A stretch of 64,000 bases of DNA from NCBI RefSeq assembly GCF_000262465.1, contig NZ_CM001489.1:3483899-3547898 (forward strand). The letters are read 5' to 3'. Positions 53,665 through 64,000 of the stretch are shown piece after piece. Source of the DNA: Frankia sp. QA3. GTDB lineage: Bacteria > Actinomycetota > Actinomycetes > Frankiales > Frankiaceae. The position numbers and the translations under genes are program-made. How positions within the stretch are numbered: the first letter of the stretch is position 1; each line of letters opens with the position of its first letter. The notes beneath the pieces are model-generated. The model worked only from the letters and a program-made list of their open reading frames with translations, was not told the origin of the DNA and searched no databases.

Positions 53665-54232
53665 GGTGCCTCTTGGCGATGTAGCGCACCACACCGTCCG
53701 GCGTGAGGTACCAGATCGGGGCACCGCGCCCGACCCGCTGGCGGATGTCGGAGGACGAGATCGCCAGGGCCGGCACTTCCAGCAGGCTCACCGAGTTCGC
53801 CGGCAGCGCGGCGTCCAGGGCGAGCTGGTAGCCGGGGCGGCTGACCCCGACGAAATGCGCCAGCTCGAACAGCTCGCGATGGTCACGCCAGGTGAAGATC
53901 TGGGCGAGCGCGTCGGCGCCGGTGATGAAGAACAGCTCGTCGTCCGGCCGGGCTCCGCGCAGGTCGCGCAGGGTGTCGATGGTGTAGGTCGCCCCGCCCC
54001 GGTCGATCTCGACCCGGCTGACGGTGAACTGCGGGTTCTCCGCGGTGGCGAGGAAGGTCATCAGGTAGCGGTCCTCCGGGTCCGAGACCACGCGGTGGAC
54101 CTTCTGCCACGGCTGCCCGCTCGGCACGAACACGACCTCGTCGAGGTCGAACAGGGCGGCCACCTCGCTGGCGGCCACGAGGTGCCCGTTGTGGACGGGA
54201 TCGAAGGTCCCACCCATCACGCCGAGACGCAC
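53621..54232 (-). CDS. nadD: Nicotinate-nucleotide adenylyltransferase
   Basis: Makes deamido-NAD from nicotinate mononucleotide and ATP in NAD synthesis. Motifs are [15 protein letters not shown] (GxFxPxHxGH, about residues 4-18) and the C-terminal [13 protein letters not shown] (SxTxxR type, about 168-180). The 203-residue length is typical. The GTG at 54232 is the first start at the right place; GGAG lies rather far upstream. It is the upstream member of the nadD-rsfS-phosphatase series, with a 270-base gap to rsfS. The last residues ([11 protein letters not shown]) come from the tandem repeat. Confidence 0.93.
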   Translation of the reverse strand: MRLGVMGGTFDPVHNGHLVAASEVAALFDLDEVVFVPSGQPWQKVHRVVSDPEDRYLMTFLATAENPQFTVSRVEIDRGGATYTIDTLRDLRGARPDDELFFITGADALAQIFTWRDHRELFELAHFVGVSRPGYQLALDAALPANSVSLLEVPALAISSSDIRQRVGRGAPIWYLTPDGVVRYIAKRHLYQPPTLTGTCHRP

Positions 54233-54304
54233 GATCGGACAGTAACTCCGCAAGACCGGCACGCGCGCGCAGCGCGCGGCGGGACGGGAGATGTCCCACA
54301 AAGC

Positions 54305-54357
54305 CTCCCACCAGCGACCCCGCCTCCCCACCAGCGACCCCGCCTCCCCACCAGCGG
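54305..54357. repeat. 20-bp tandem repeat, about 2.6 copies
   Basis: CACCAGCGACCCCGCCTCCC begins at 54309, 54329 and 54349 (last copy diverged). It lies in the divergent gap between nadD (minus) and pgm (plus) and may overlap their promoters. Confidence 0.9.
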
Positions 54358-54529
54358 CCCCCGACCCCCACACCGCACGTCACCCGGCCAGTCCCGCCTG
54401 GCGGTCCGGGTCCCGGCCACCCCCGCCGGGGCTGGCGGCCCGGGACGAACCAGCCCCGCGGGGGACGACCCGGCTAGGCTGACGGCAGGCCACCGGCCAC
54501 CCCCGTCCCACCGCGAGGAGGCGCCGCCC

Positions 54530-56197
<1,668 letters not shown>

Positions 56198-56212
56198 CCG
56201 ACCGTGTGACTT

Positions 56213-56265
56213 CCTTGCCCTTCCAGAGACTTTTGTATCCGTTTTATCCCTCTGGAGATGCGGGG
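56213..56265. other. Dispersed stem-loop-like element, copy 2
   Basis: A 53-base stretch that aligns without gaps to 12314-12366 (36 of 53 identical). It keeps CCTTGCCCTT at its start and the core TCCGTTTTATCCCT (56238-56251). Its own stem differs: CCAGAG (56223-56228) pairs with CTCTGG (56250-56255). It lies in the 77-base gap between the convergent pgm and VWA genes. Function unknown; a terminator role is possible here but does not explain copy 1. Confidence 0.6.
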
Positions 56266-56274
56266 AGCGGCGGG

Positions 56275-57705
56275 TCAGGAGGGCAGCAGGCGCTCGATGA
56301 AGACCTGGAGCTGGTCGATGTTGCGGCATTCCACCATCTCGTCGACCAGCTCGGCGTAGACGTCGGTGGCCGAGTCGCCGGAACCCCAGTAGCTGCGCGG
56401 CTCCGGATTGAGCCAGTAGGAGTGCCGGGCCTGCGCGCACAGCCGCCGGAACACCGCCGCCGACGTCGGCCGGTAGTTGTTACGCGCGTCGCCGAGGATG
56501 AGCAGCGACGTCTTCGGCCCCACCGCCTCCGGGTACTTCTCGGCGAAGACCTCGATGGCGTGGCCGTAGTCGCTGTGCCCGTCGAACCAGACCAGGTCGG
56601 CCTCGCCGGAGATCCGCGCCATCATGTCGCCGAGATCGAGGCCGCGCAGATAGCGGGTCACCTCGTCGGTGGTGTCGATGAAGGCGAATGCGCGGACCTT
56701 CGCGAACTGCTCGCGCAGCGCGTGGGTCAGCATCAGGGTGAAGTGCGCGAACGACGACACCGAGCCGGAGACGTCGCACAGCACGACCAGCTCGGGCTTG
56801 TGCGGCTTGTGCGGGCGGTGCTTGGTGTCCACCGGCACGCCGCCGGTCGCCAGCGACGCGCGAACCGTGCGCCGGAAGTCCAGCCGGCCGGTGCGGCCGA
56901 GGCGGCGCCGCGCGGTCAGCCGGGTCGCGAGCCGGCGGGCGAGCGGGTAGACCTGCCGGCGCAGCTCGACGAGGTCGCGCTGGGAGGCGCGCAGGAACTC
57001 GACCTGGTCGCTGAGCGGCTTGACCGCGCTGCGCTCGACCGCCTCGATGCCGCGTTCCTCGGCCATCCGGCGCCGCACCTCCGCGCCCACCAGCTCCTCG
57101 AACTCACGGATCCGGTCGGTGATCGTCTGCCGGGCGGCCCGCTCGGCGAGGCCGCCGCGCTCGGAGTCGCCCAGCAGCGCCGAGAGCAGGTCGGAGATGA
57201 GCGTCTCCGCGGACATCGCGCGCAGCACCCGGTACAGGAACCAGGAACGGCCGGCGCTGCCCCGCGCCGAACCGAACGCGCTCACCGCCTGCCGGGCGAG
57301 CTGGCGCAGCGCCTCGTCGTCGCCGTCGCGCAGCGCGTCGAGCAGCTGGTCGCGCAGCGCCTGCCGCAGCGCCTCCAGCTCCTCCGGCGTCAGGTCGCCG
57401 GGATCGGGCTCGCCGTCGGCGGACGCGCCGTCTCCGGTGGCCGACGGGTCGTCGGCGAGGTCGTCCAGCGAGACACCGTCGCCGATGCGCGGCGGGAAGT
57501 ACAGGTCGAACAGCGTGTCGAAGGCGGGCCGGTACACCGGCCGTTTGCACAGGGTCGCGGCGAACGACGCCCGCACGGCGTCCCGGTTGGCCCAGCCCAG
57601 GGCCCCGATGGCGCGGGCTGCGTCCACCGTCTCGGCGCTGCTGACCGGGACGCCGGCCCGGCGCAGGGCGGCGGTGAACTCGACGGTGCGGTCCAGCAGG
57701 TTCAT
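56275..57705 (-). CDS. VWA (CoxE-like) domain-containing protein
   Basis: A 476-residue protein of the CoxE/VWA type that works with a MoxR ATPase in metal-cofactor insertion or complex assembly. The N-terminal half is helical with an acidic stretch (about 85-120). The VWA domain has the MIDAS motif LCDVSGSVSSF (DxSxS, about 320), SLLILGDARNNYRP, and the aromatic WLNPEPRSYWGSGDS near the end. The ATG at 57705 follows AAGGGGG with 7 bases of spacing. It lies 68 bases downstream of the MoxR-type gene on the same strand. Confidence 0.92.
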   Translation of the reverse strand: MNLLDRTVEFTAALRRAGVPVSSAETVDAARAIGALGWANRDAVRASFAATLCKRPVYRPAFDTLFDLYFPPRIGDGVSLDDLADDPSATGDGASADGEPDPGDLTPEELEALRQALRDQLLDALRDGDDEALRQLARQAVSAFGSARGSAGRSWFLYRVLRAMSAETLISDLLSALLGDSERGGLAERAARQTITDRIREFEELVGAEVRRRMAEERGIEAVERSAVKPLSDQVEFLRASQRDLVELRRQVYPLARRLATRLTARRRLGRTGRLDFRRTVRASLATGGVPVDTKHRPHKPHKPELVVLCDVSGSVSSFAHFTLMLTHALREQFAKVRAFAFIDTTDEVTRYLRGLDLGDMMARISGEADLVWFDGHSDYGHAIEVFAEKYPEAVGPKTSLLILGDARNNYRPTSAAVFRRLCAQARHSYWLNPEPRSYWGSGDSATDVYAELVDEMVECRNIDQLQVFIERLLPS

Positions 57706-57773
57706 GCCGGCGCCCCCTTGTGGACGTGCGGCCGTGTGAGGGCCGCCGCGGTAATCGGGTCGCAGTGGTCGGG

Positions 57774-58661
57774 TCAGTTCGCGGTGAGCTTGAGGTGGCC
57801 GATGGCACGGGCCTGGTCGCTGGCGTGCTTGAGCACCACGCCGAGGGTGGAGGCGACGGCCGCCTCGTCGAAGGTGTCGAACCCGAGCGCAAGTACCGTC
57901 TGCGCCCAGTCGATGGTCTCGGCGATGGACGGCGCCTTCTTCAGCTCCATCGCGCGCAGCGCACGCACGATCCGAACCAACGACTCGGCGTGCTTCTCCG
58001 GCAGGTCCGGAACCCGGGAGAGCACGATCTCCTTCTCCCGCTCCGCGGAGGGATAGTCCAGGTTGAGGTAAAGGCAGCGCCGCTTGAGTGCCTCGGACAG
58101 CTCCCGGGTCGCGTTCGAGGTGAGGATGACGAACGGGCGGCGGGTCGCGGTGATCGTCCCAAGCTCGGGAATCGTCACCTGGAAGTCCGACAGCACCTCC
58201 AGCAGCAGGCCCTCCACCTCGACGTCGGCCTTGTCGGTCTCGTCGATGAGCAGCACCGTCGGCTCCTCGCGACGGATCGCCGTCAACAACGGCCGGGAAA
58301 GCAGGAACTCCTCGCTGAAGATGTCGTCGTGGGCCTGCTGCCAGCCCTCCGCGCCGCCGTCGCCGGAACCGGACTGGATGCGCAGCAGCTGCTTCTTGTA
58401 GTTCCACTCGTACAGCGCGCGGGCCTCGTCGAGACCCTCGTAGCACTGCAGGCGGATCAGCTCGGCGCCGACCGAGGTGGCCAGGGCCTTGGCGAGCTCG
58501 GTCTTCCCGACACCCGCCGGCCCTTCCACGAGCAGCGGCTTACGCAGCCGGTCGGCAAGGAAGACCGTGGTGGCGATCGCCTCGTCCGCGAGGTATCCGG
58601 TCGCGCGGAGGCGTTCCCGCACATCCGCGACGTCGGCGAAAGCGTGTTCCTGAAGCGACAT
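57774..58661 (-). CDS. MoxR-type AAA+ ATPase
   Basis: A 295-residue AAA+ chaperone. Walker A is EGPAGVGKTELAKAL (GxxGxGKT, about 48-62). Walker B is VLLIDETDKAD (about 127-137). Sensor 1 is in FVILTSNATREL (about 168-179). The LIRLQCYEGLDEARALYEW and SIAETIDWAQTVL segments are typical of the MoxR/CoxD group. The ATG at 58661 follows GGAAGGTGG. It is paired with the VWA gene downstream, the usual MoxR-VWA operon. The client is not identified; proA, the next gene upstream, is probably unrelated. Confidence 0.93.
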   Translation of the reverse strand: MSLQEHAFADVADVRERLRATGYLADEAIATTVFLADRLRKPLLVEGPAGVGKTELAKALATSVGAELIRLQCYEGLDEARALYEWNYKKQLLRIQSGSGDGGAEGWQQAHDDIFSEEFLLSRPLLTAIRREEPTVLLIDETDKADVEVEGLLLEVLSDFQVTIPELGTITATRRPFVILTSNATRELSEALKRRCLYLNLDYPSAEREKEIVLSRVPDLPEKHAESLVRIVRALRAMELKKAPSIAETIDWAQTVLALGFDTFDEAAVASTLGVVLKHASDQARAIGHLKLTAN

Positions 58662-58837
58662 GGCCACCTTCCGTCCCCGTGTCAAGCATCGCCACGTCCA
58701 TAGTGCCAGGATGAAGCCGCAGACGGGCGACTACGCCCCGCCCGCGGCTTTGGTCCGGCCCTGGGCGGGTGAACGCCTCGGTACGCATCGGGACCCCGCA
58801 GCACCGGGACCGCAGCGCCGGCCAACGCCGGGATCGG

Positions 58838-60097
58838 TCAGCTCACGAGATGACCGTCGCCGACGCCGACCCACGTCGTCGAGGTCAGTTCGGGCAGGCC
58901 CATCGGCCCCCGCGCGTGCAGCTTCTGGGTGGAGATGCCGATCTCGGCGCCCATCCCGAACCGCTCACCGTCGGTGAACCGGGTCGAGGCGTTCACCATC
59001 ACCGCCGCGCTGTCGCAGCTCATGATGAAGCGTCGGGACGCGCTCAGCGAACGGGTGACGATCGCCTCGGTGTGTCCACTGCCCCAGCGACGGATGTGCG
59101 CCACCGCGTCGTCGAGCGAGTCGACGACGCGGACGGCCATGTCCAACGACAGGTACTCGGCCGCCCAGTCGTCGTCGGTGGCGGGCACGGCACGCGGGTC
59201 CACCGCGCACACGGCCTCGTCGCCGTGCACGGCCACGCCCGCGTCGTGCAGCGCGGCCAGGACCTTCGGCAGGAACCGCTGCGCCACGGCGCGGTGCACC
59301 AGCAGCGTCTCCGCCGAGTTGCAGACCGAGACCCGGTGCGTCTTGGCGTTGACGGTGATCGCGAGCGCCTGGTCGAGATCGGCGTCGACGTCGACGTAGA
59401 CGTGGCAGTTGCCGACCCCGGTCTCGATGACCGGCACGGTCGACTCCTCCACCACCGCCCGGATGAGCCCGGCCCCGCCACGGGGGATGAGCACGTCGAC
59501 GAGACCCCGCAGCCGCATCAGATGCTTGACGGAGTCGTGATCGAGGCCGGGGACGAGCTGGACCGCGTCGGCCGGCAGACCGTTCGCCGCGGCGACGTCG
59601 CGCAGGACCGCCACCAGGGCGGTGTTGGACCGCACCGCGGAGGCGCTGCCGCGCAGCAGCACCGCGTTGCCGCTCTTGAGGCACAGCCCCGCGGCGTCCA
59701 CGGTGACGTTCGGCCGCGCCTCGTAGATGATCCCCACGACGCCGAGCGGGACGCGGACCTGACGCAGCTCCATGCCGTTGGGCAGCACCCGCCCGCGCAC
59801 GACCTCGCCGACCGGGTCGTCCAGCGCGGCGACCTGCCGCAGCCCGTCGGCCATGCCCCCCAGTCGGGCCGGGGTGAGGGTGAGCCGGTCGACCATGGCA
59901 CCGGGCGTTCCCGCCGCCCGCGCGGCCGCGACATCCTCGGCGTTGGCCGCGAGGATCTCCGCGGACCGGGCGATGAGCGCCTCGGCCATCGCGAGCAGCA
60001 CCCGATCCTTCTCGCCGCGGCTGACCGGTGCCAGCAGGGCCGCCGCCGCCTTCGCGCGCACTGCTACGTCTCGGACAGCCTCCGCAGAGGTGATCAT
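58838..60097 (-). CDS. proA: Glutamate-5-semialdehyde dehydrogenase (gamma-glutamyl phosphate reductase)
   Basis: Reduces gamma-glutamyl phosphate to glutamate 5-semialdehyde in proline synthesis. The 419-residue protein of the aldehyde dehydrogenase fold has [20 protein letters not shown] (about 117-136), the catalytic Cys in [14 protein letters not shown] (about 265-275), and the C-terminal [20 protein letters not shown] block. The ATG at 60097 follows GGAGGATCC. The open frame extends upstream to 61426 antisense to sbcD, but this part has no similarity. proB is not in the window. Confidence 0.95.
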   Translation of the reverse strand: MITSAEAVRDVAVRAKAAAALLAPVSRGEKDRVLLAMAEALIARSAEILAANAEDVAAARAAGTPGAMVDRLTLTPARLGGMADGLRQVAALDDPVGEVVRGRVLPNGMELRQVRVPLGVVGIIYEARPNVTVDAAGLCLKSGNAVLLRGSASAVRSNTALVAVLRDVAAANGLPADAVQLVPGLDHDSVKHLMRLRGLVDVLIPRGGAGLIRAVVEESTVPVIETGVGNCHVYVDVDADLDQALAITVNAKTHRVSVCNSAETLLVHRAVAQRFLPKVLAALHDAGVAVHGDEAVCAVDPRAVPATDDDWAAEYLSLDMAVRVVDSLDDAVAHIRRWGSGHTEAIVTRSLSASRRFIMSCDSAAVMVNASTRFTDGERFGMGAEIGISTQKLHARGPMGLPELTSTTWVGVGDGHLVS

Positions 60098-60289
60098 CTC
60101 GGGATCCTCCGTAAGTGCGGGCGCCGCGGCGCAACCCACCCTCCTGAGGCTACCGGCGCCGGGCGGCACCCGCGCCTGTCCGCGTGGACCGGGTGACGAT
60201 TCGGGCGTTCTGGCTGCGCAACGGCATGTGTCACGACCACGGCGGACCCCCGTGATGATCGGGCGCGGGCTCCTGCCTACCGTGCTCGC

Positions 60290-61510
60290 ATGCTCGCCCT
60301 GCACACCTCCGACTGGCATCTCGGCCGTGGCCTGCACGGCCATGACCTGCTGCCGGCCCAGGCCGCCTTCATCGACCATCTCGTCGAGGTCGTCCGGGCG
60401 GAGTCCGTCGACGTGGTCCTCGTCGGCGGCGACGTGCACGACCGGGCGATCCCGCCGGTGCGCGCGCTGGAGCTCTTCGACGAGGCGCTGTCGCGGCTGC
60501 GGGACGCGGGCACCCGGGTCGTGGTGATCAGCGGCAACCACGACGCCGCCCGCCGCCTGGGTGACAAGTCGGGCCTGATCGACCCGCGGATCCGAATCAG
60601 GACGGACCCGGCCACGGTGGGCGTCCCCGTCGTCGTCGAGGACGCCGACGGCCCCGTGCGGATCTACGCGATCCCCTATCTGGAGCCGGCGACCGCGAAC
60701 GCACTGCTGCCCGCGGCGGCGGCCGCGTCCCCGACCGGCACGGACCCTACCGGCACGGACCCGACCGGCACGGACCCGACCGGTGGGGCCGCCTCGGCGA
60801 CGTTCTCCCAGGCCGCGACGATGCGCCGCGCGATGCGCGCCGTGCGGGCCGACCTCGACGGCCACCCGGGCGCCCGCAGCGTCGTCGTCGCGCATGCCTG
60901 GGTCACCGGTGGCGCGGGCAGCGACAGCGAACGCGACATCTCCGTCGGCGGGGTGGGCAACGTGCCGTCGAGCCTGTTCGACGGCATCACGTACACCGCG
61001 CTCGGTCATCTGCACCGCCCCCAGGCGATCACGCCCGCCGTGCGCTACAGCGGCTCGCCGATGGCCTTCTCCTTCTCCGAGGCCGCCGACCGGAAGGCCT
61101 GTCTGCTGGTGGACATCGGCCGTGACGGGGTACGGGCGGTCCGCGGCGTGGAGGTGCCCACCGGGCGGCGGATGGCGGTGCTGCGCGGCACCCTGCGCGA
61201 ACTGCTGACCGCGGCGACGTTCGCCGCCCACGAAGGGGACTTCGTCTCGGCGGTGCTGACCGATCCGGTCCGGCCGGACGACGCGATGGCGACGCTGCAA
61301 CGCCGCTTCCCCTTCGCCCTGCGCCTCGCCCACGAACCACCCGCCGGCGCGGCCGACGACCGCAGTTTCGGCGAACGGACCCGCGGCCGGACCGACCTGG
61401 AGATCGCCAAAGCGTTCGTGGCCCACGTGCGCAGCGATCCGTCGCCGCGGGAACGGACGCTGCTCAGCGAGGCGCTCGACGCGGCCCGGATCGCCGAGGA
61501 GGCGGCCTGA
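60290..61510 (+). CDS. sbcD: Exonuclease SbcCD, D subunit (Mre11-like nuclease)
   Basis: Nuclease partner of SbcC for processing hairpins and protein-blocked ends. The 406-residue protein has the phosphoesterase motifs [15 protein letters not shown] (1st, about 5-19), [10 protein letters not shown] (2nd), [14 protein letters not shown] (3rd, about 79-92), and the later [11 protein letters not shown] and [10 protein letters not shown] linker at about 145-165 is a Pro-Thr-Gly-Thr-Asp repeat from a 15-bp DNA repeat. The ATG at 60290 is the natural start. Its TGA overlaps the ATG of sbcC, so the two are translationally coupled. Confidence 0.94.
   Translation: MLALHTSDWHLGRGLHGHDLLPAQAAFIDHLVEVVRAESVDVVLVGGDVHDRAIPPVRALELFDEALSRLRDAGTRVVVISGNHDAARRLGDKSGLIDPRIRIRTDPATVGVPVVVEDADGPVRIYAIPYLEPATANALLPAAAAASPTGTDPTGTDPTGTDPTGGAASATFSQAATMRRAMRAVRADLDGHPGARSVVVAHAWVTGGAGSDSERDISVGGVGNVPSSLFDGITYTALGHLHRPQAITPAVRYSGSPMAFSFSEAADRKACLLVDIGRDGVRAVRGVEVPTGRRMAVLRGTLRELLTAATFAAHEGDFVSAVLTDPVRPDDAMATLQRRFPFALRLAHEPPAGAADDRSFGERTRGRTDLEIAKAFVAHVRSDPSPRERTLLSEALDAARIAEEAA
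60731..60784. repeat. 15-bp in-frame tandem repeat in sbcD, about 3.5 copies
   Basis: Unit CCGACCGGCACGGAC begins at 60731, 60746 (one change), 60761 and 60776 (partial). It encodes Pro-Thr-Gly-Thr-Asp repeats in the linker after the N-terminal nuclease core. Confidence 0.95.
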
Positions 61511-64000
61511 TGCGGCCCCACCGGCTGCACCTGGAGGCGTTCGGGGCTTTTCCCGGCCAGGTCGACATCGACGTCGACCGGGTGAGCGGCGGCGGCCTGC
61601 TGCTGCTCTGCGGCGAGACCGGCGGCGGCAAGACGACGCTGCTCGACGCGATCGGGTTCGCCCTGTTCGGCGAGGTACCCGGCATGCGTGGAAAGATCGC
61701 CGGTGGTCCGGACCTGCGTTCCCACCACGCCGCCGCCTCGGTTCGACCGGAGGTGAGCCTGGAGTTCTCGGTCTCGGCGGGACGCTTCCGGATCACCCGC
61801 AGCCCCGCCTGGGACCGGCCGAAGCGCGGCGGCGGCACCACCCGGGCCCACCCTACCGCCCGGTTGGACCGCTACACCGCCGACGGCTGGGACACCATCG
61901 CCACCCGGCCGCAGGACGTCGGGCATGAGATCGGCCTGCTGCTCGGCCTGACCCACGACCAGTTCTTCCAGGTCATCATGCTGCCGCAGGGACGTTTCGC
62001 CGACTTTCTCCAGGCCGAGCACGACGACCGGGAAAAGCTGCTCAAGACGCTGTTCCACGTCAGCCGCTTCGAGTTCACCGAGCAGTGGCTGCGCGACCGG
62101 GCCAAGAGCGGCCGCGACGGGCTGGCGGTCGCCACGGCCGAGCTCGGCCGGGTGGCCGCGCGGATCGCCCAGGTCGCCGGGGTGACCGAGCCCGCGGACC
62201 CGACGGACGATCCCGGCTGGGCCACCGATCTGGCCCGCCAGGCGGACGCGGCGGCGGCCCAGGCCGAGGCTGCGCACCAGGCGGCCGGCCGCGCCCGCAC
62301 CGCCGCCGACGACGCGCTCGCCGACGCCCGCGACCTCGTCCGCCGCATCGACCGGCGCCGGACGCTCACGGCGCGGCGCGGCGAGCTGGACGACCGCCGC
62401 GCCGCGGTCGATCGGCTCGCCGCCGACGCCGATGCGGCTCGACGGGCCGCGGTCGTCACCCCCGCGCTGGCCGAGCTGCGCCGGCGCACCGCGGCCGCCC
62501 AGCAGACCCGCGCGGCGGCACAGGCCGCGTGGCAGCGCCTGGCCGCTCACCCCGCGGGCCTGCTCCCCGCCGACCAGCCCGCGCGCCCGGCCGCCGAGAC
62601 CTCGCCGCGAACCCCGGACGGCGACCGGGCTGCCGCCAGCGCCACGGGCCGCGGTGGAACCGACCAGGACGACGGCCCTGGCGGACCCACCGACGTCGAG
62701 GAGCTCGCCGGACTCGTCCGGCTCGCCCACGTCGAGGTCGGCCGGCTGGAGGGACTGGCGCGGACCCGGGCGGAGGCCGAACAGGATGACCGGACCGCGC
62801 AGGAGGCCGAGCGCGAGGCCGAGGAGCATCGGCGCGAAGCCGAGGCGCTCGCTCGCCGGCTCTCCACCGAGCTGCCGGCGGTCCGGGCAGCGGCCGAGTC
62901 CCGGGTGGCCACCGCGCGCCGCGCCGGCGCCGCCCTGCCCGCCCTGACCGAACGGGCCCGGTGGACCCGGGAACTGGCCGGCGCGGTCGCGGACCAGCAC
63001 CGGGCCCGCCGGGACGCCGACGTCGCCCGCGACCGCGCCGCGACCGCCCGCTCCCACGCCGGGGACGTGCGCCGGCAGCGCTTCGACGCGATCACCGCGG
63101 AACTCGCCGCGGCGCTCGTCGACGGCACGCCCTGTCCGGTGTGCGGCGCGTTCGAGCACCCCGACCCGGCGGAGGTCCGTGCCGACCACGTGAGCAAGGA
63201 GGAGGAGACCGCCGCCGAGCAGGAGGCGGATCGGCTCGCGGCCGAGGCGGCGGTGGCCCTGCGCGCCGTCGACCGGTTGGAGACGCAGGTCCGGACGCTT
63301 CATGCCGAGCTGGCCCGCGAGCCGACCGGCCTGTCGGACCTGCCCGCCGCGCCGGGCCCGAGCACCGACGACACGCCCGACCTCCCGGCCACAAACGAGT
63401 CAGGGGCACCGGACGACGAGGCCGAGGACGCGCTGGCGCAGGTGCGGCGCTTCGATCTCGTGCGGCTGCTCGACGACCGGGCGCCCGCGTCGGCGCTCCG
63501 GCTCGAGAAGCTCGCCGCCGGCGTGGACGACCTGGTGACGGTCCGCGCCCGAGCCGCCGCGGACCTGGCCCCCGCCGAAGCCGCCCTGCTCGCCGTGTAC
63601 GAGGAGGAGAAGAACGCCGCCGCCCGTCTGGCGGCGTCGCGGTCCAGCGAGCAGGCGGGCCGGCTGCGCGCGACGCAGATGCGCCAGCTCGCCGCGACGA
63701 GGCTCGCGGCGGTACCCGCCGACCTGCGCGAGACCGAGGCGCTGGCGGCCCGGCTGGACGCGGTGACGGCGCTCGCCGCCGACCAGGAGGCCACGTACGA
63801 CGCGGAGCTGGCCGCCGAGCGGGCCCGCGCGGAACACGTCCGGGCCGGCCTCACCGCGCTCGATCTCGTCCGCCAGGCGGGCTTCACCGATCTGGACGAC
63901 GCTGCCGCCGCCGTCCGCGAAGGGGACTGGCTTCGGGCCGCCGAGCAGGAGGTCCAGGCGTACCGGGAGGAGAGCGCCGCGATCGCCGGGGCGCTGGCCA
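61510..64000 (+). CDS. sbcC: Exonuclease SbcCD, C subunit (Rad50-like ATPase), 3' end outside window
   Basis: ABC-type ATPase with a long coiled coil, partner of SbcD. The N-terminus has the Walker [21 protein letters not shown] (about 36-55) and [16 protein letters not shown] (Q-loop region, about 155-170). From about 200 the sequence is Ala/Arg/Glu-rich coiled coil. The zinc-hook CPVC lies at about residue 545 (base ~63140). The second ATPase half, with the ABC signature and Walker B, is beyond the right edge. The ATG at 61510 overlaps the sbcD stop (TGATG). Confidence 0.94.
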   Translation, partial: MRPHRLHLEAFGAFPGQVDIDVDRVSGGGLLLLCGETGGGKTTLLDAIGFALFGEVPGMRGKIAGGPDLRSHHAAASVRPEVSLEFSVSAGRFRITRSPAWDRPKRGGGTTRAHPTARLDRYTADGWDTIATRPQDVGHEIGLLLGLTHDQFFQVIMLPQGRFADFLQAEHDDREKLLKTLFHVSRFEFTEQWLRDRAKSGRDGLAVATAELGRVAARIAQVAGVTEPADPTDDPGWATDLARQADAAAAQAEAAHQAAGRARTAADDALADARDLVRRIDRRRTLTARRGELDDRRAAVDRLAADADAARRAAVVTPALAELRRRTAAAQQTRAAAQAAWQRLAAHPAGLLPADQPARPAAETSPRTPDGDRAAASATGRGGTDQDDGPGGPTDVEELAGLVRLAHVEVGRLEGLARTRAEAEQDDRTAQEAEREAEEHRREAEALARRLSTELPAVRAAAESRVATARRAGAALPALTERARWTRELAGAVADQHRARRDADVARDRAATARSHAGDVRRQRFDAITAELAAALVDGTPCPVCGAFEHPDPAEVRADHVSKEEETAAEQEADRLAAEAAVALRAVDRLETQVRTLHAELAREPTGLSDLPAAPGPSTDDTPDLPATNESGAPDDEAEDALAQVRRFDLVRLLDDRAPASALRLEKLAAGVDDLVTVRARAAADLAPAEAALLAVYEEEKNAAARLAASRSSEQAGRLRATQMRQLAATRLAAVPADLRETEALAARLDAVTALAADQEATYDAELAAERARAEHVRAGLTALDLVRQAGFTDLDDAAAAVREGDWLRAAEQEVQAYREESAAIAGALA

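Noticed and set aside
60098-61426. Long open frame upstream of proA on the minus strand
   Set aside because: It is antisense to sbcD, has no family similarity, and proA has a good start and ribosome binding site at 60097.

Overview
The window is very GC-rich, rich in GTG/TTG starts with AGGAG-type ribosome binding sites, and gene-dense on both strands. The gene families (proteasome-type PAC2 chaperone, sucrase/ferredoxin-like protein, DUF2630, F420/PPOX-type protein, LCP protein, AlkB, IRED-like reductase, GlxA-type regulators) point to an actinobacterium. A Frankia-like filamentous actinomycete is my best guess; that assignment is inference, because no rRNA or other species marker is present. 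No insertion sequence, prophage, CRISPR array or rRNA was found.

Layout. 1-2.7 kb: SRAP/HMCES protein cut by the left edge, an M50B-like membrane peptidase and a PlsC-type acyltransferase. 2.7-6.5 kb: a decayed adenosine deaminase gene, two tandem paralogous conserved hypotheticals, and AlkB alkane hydroxylase on the opposite strand. 6.5-10 kb: AEC transporter, 3-hydroxyacyl-CoA dehydrogenase and acyl-CoA dehydrogenase. 10-17.5 kb: TIR-TPR remnant, LCP protein, 2-hydroxyacid dehydrogenase, epimerase, PAC2 protein. 17.5-22.8 kb: an orphan sensor kinase, a DHA2 efflux pump with its divergent TetR regulator, and a PPOX-DUF72 pair. 23-28.4 kb: an ammonium transporter with an internal deletion, sucrase/ferredoxin-like protein, carbon-nitrogen hydrolase, metallo-beta-lactamase-fold hydrolase and an esterase. 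28.4-32.3 kb: a restriction-endonuclease remnant, then a two-gene module of response regulator fused to a flavin reductase-like enzyme and a cNMP-domain histidine kinase. 32.3-39.2 kb: glycosyltransferase-SDR pair, DUF2630, quinone oxidoreductase-TetR pair, GGDEF/degenerate-EAL protein. 39.9-44.6 kb: small conserved protein, acyl-CoA synthetase, TesB thioesterase, NhaA. 45-51.7 kb: methyltransferase/AraC pair, a macrolide-glycosyltransferase-like gene with three internal deletions, IRED/GlxA pair, and a broken HTH-TPR regulator. 52-64 kb: housekeeping block with tRNA-Ala(GGC), histidine phosphatase, rsfS, nadD, pgm, VWA/MoxR pair, proA, sbcD and sbcC (cut by the right edge).

Themes. Lipid metabolism recurs (PlsC, AlkB, hydroxyacyl- and acyl-CoA dehydrogenases, acyl-CoA synthetase, TesB). 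Many divergent regulator-target pairs suggest local control. Seven loci show gene decay, several of them by internal deletions that keep the reading frame. At least a dozen short tandem repeats (10-23 bp units) lie in gene ends, linkers and intergenic gaps. Two copies of an unnamed stem-loop-like sequence about 53 bases long lie 43.9 kb apart.
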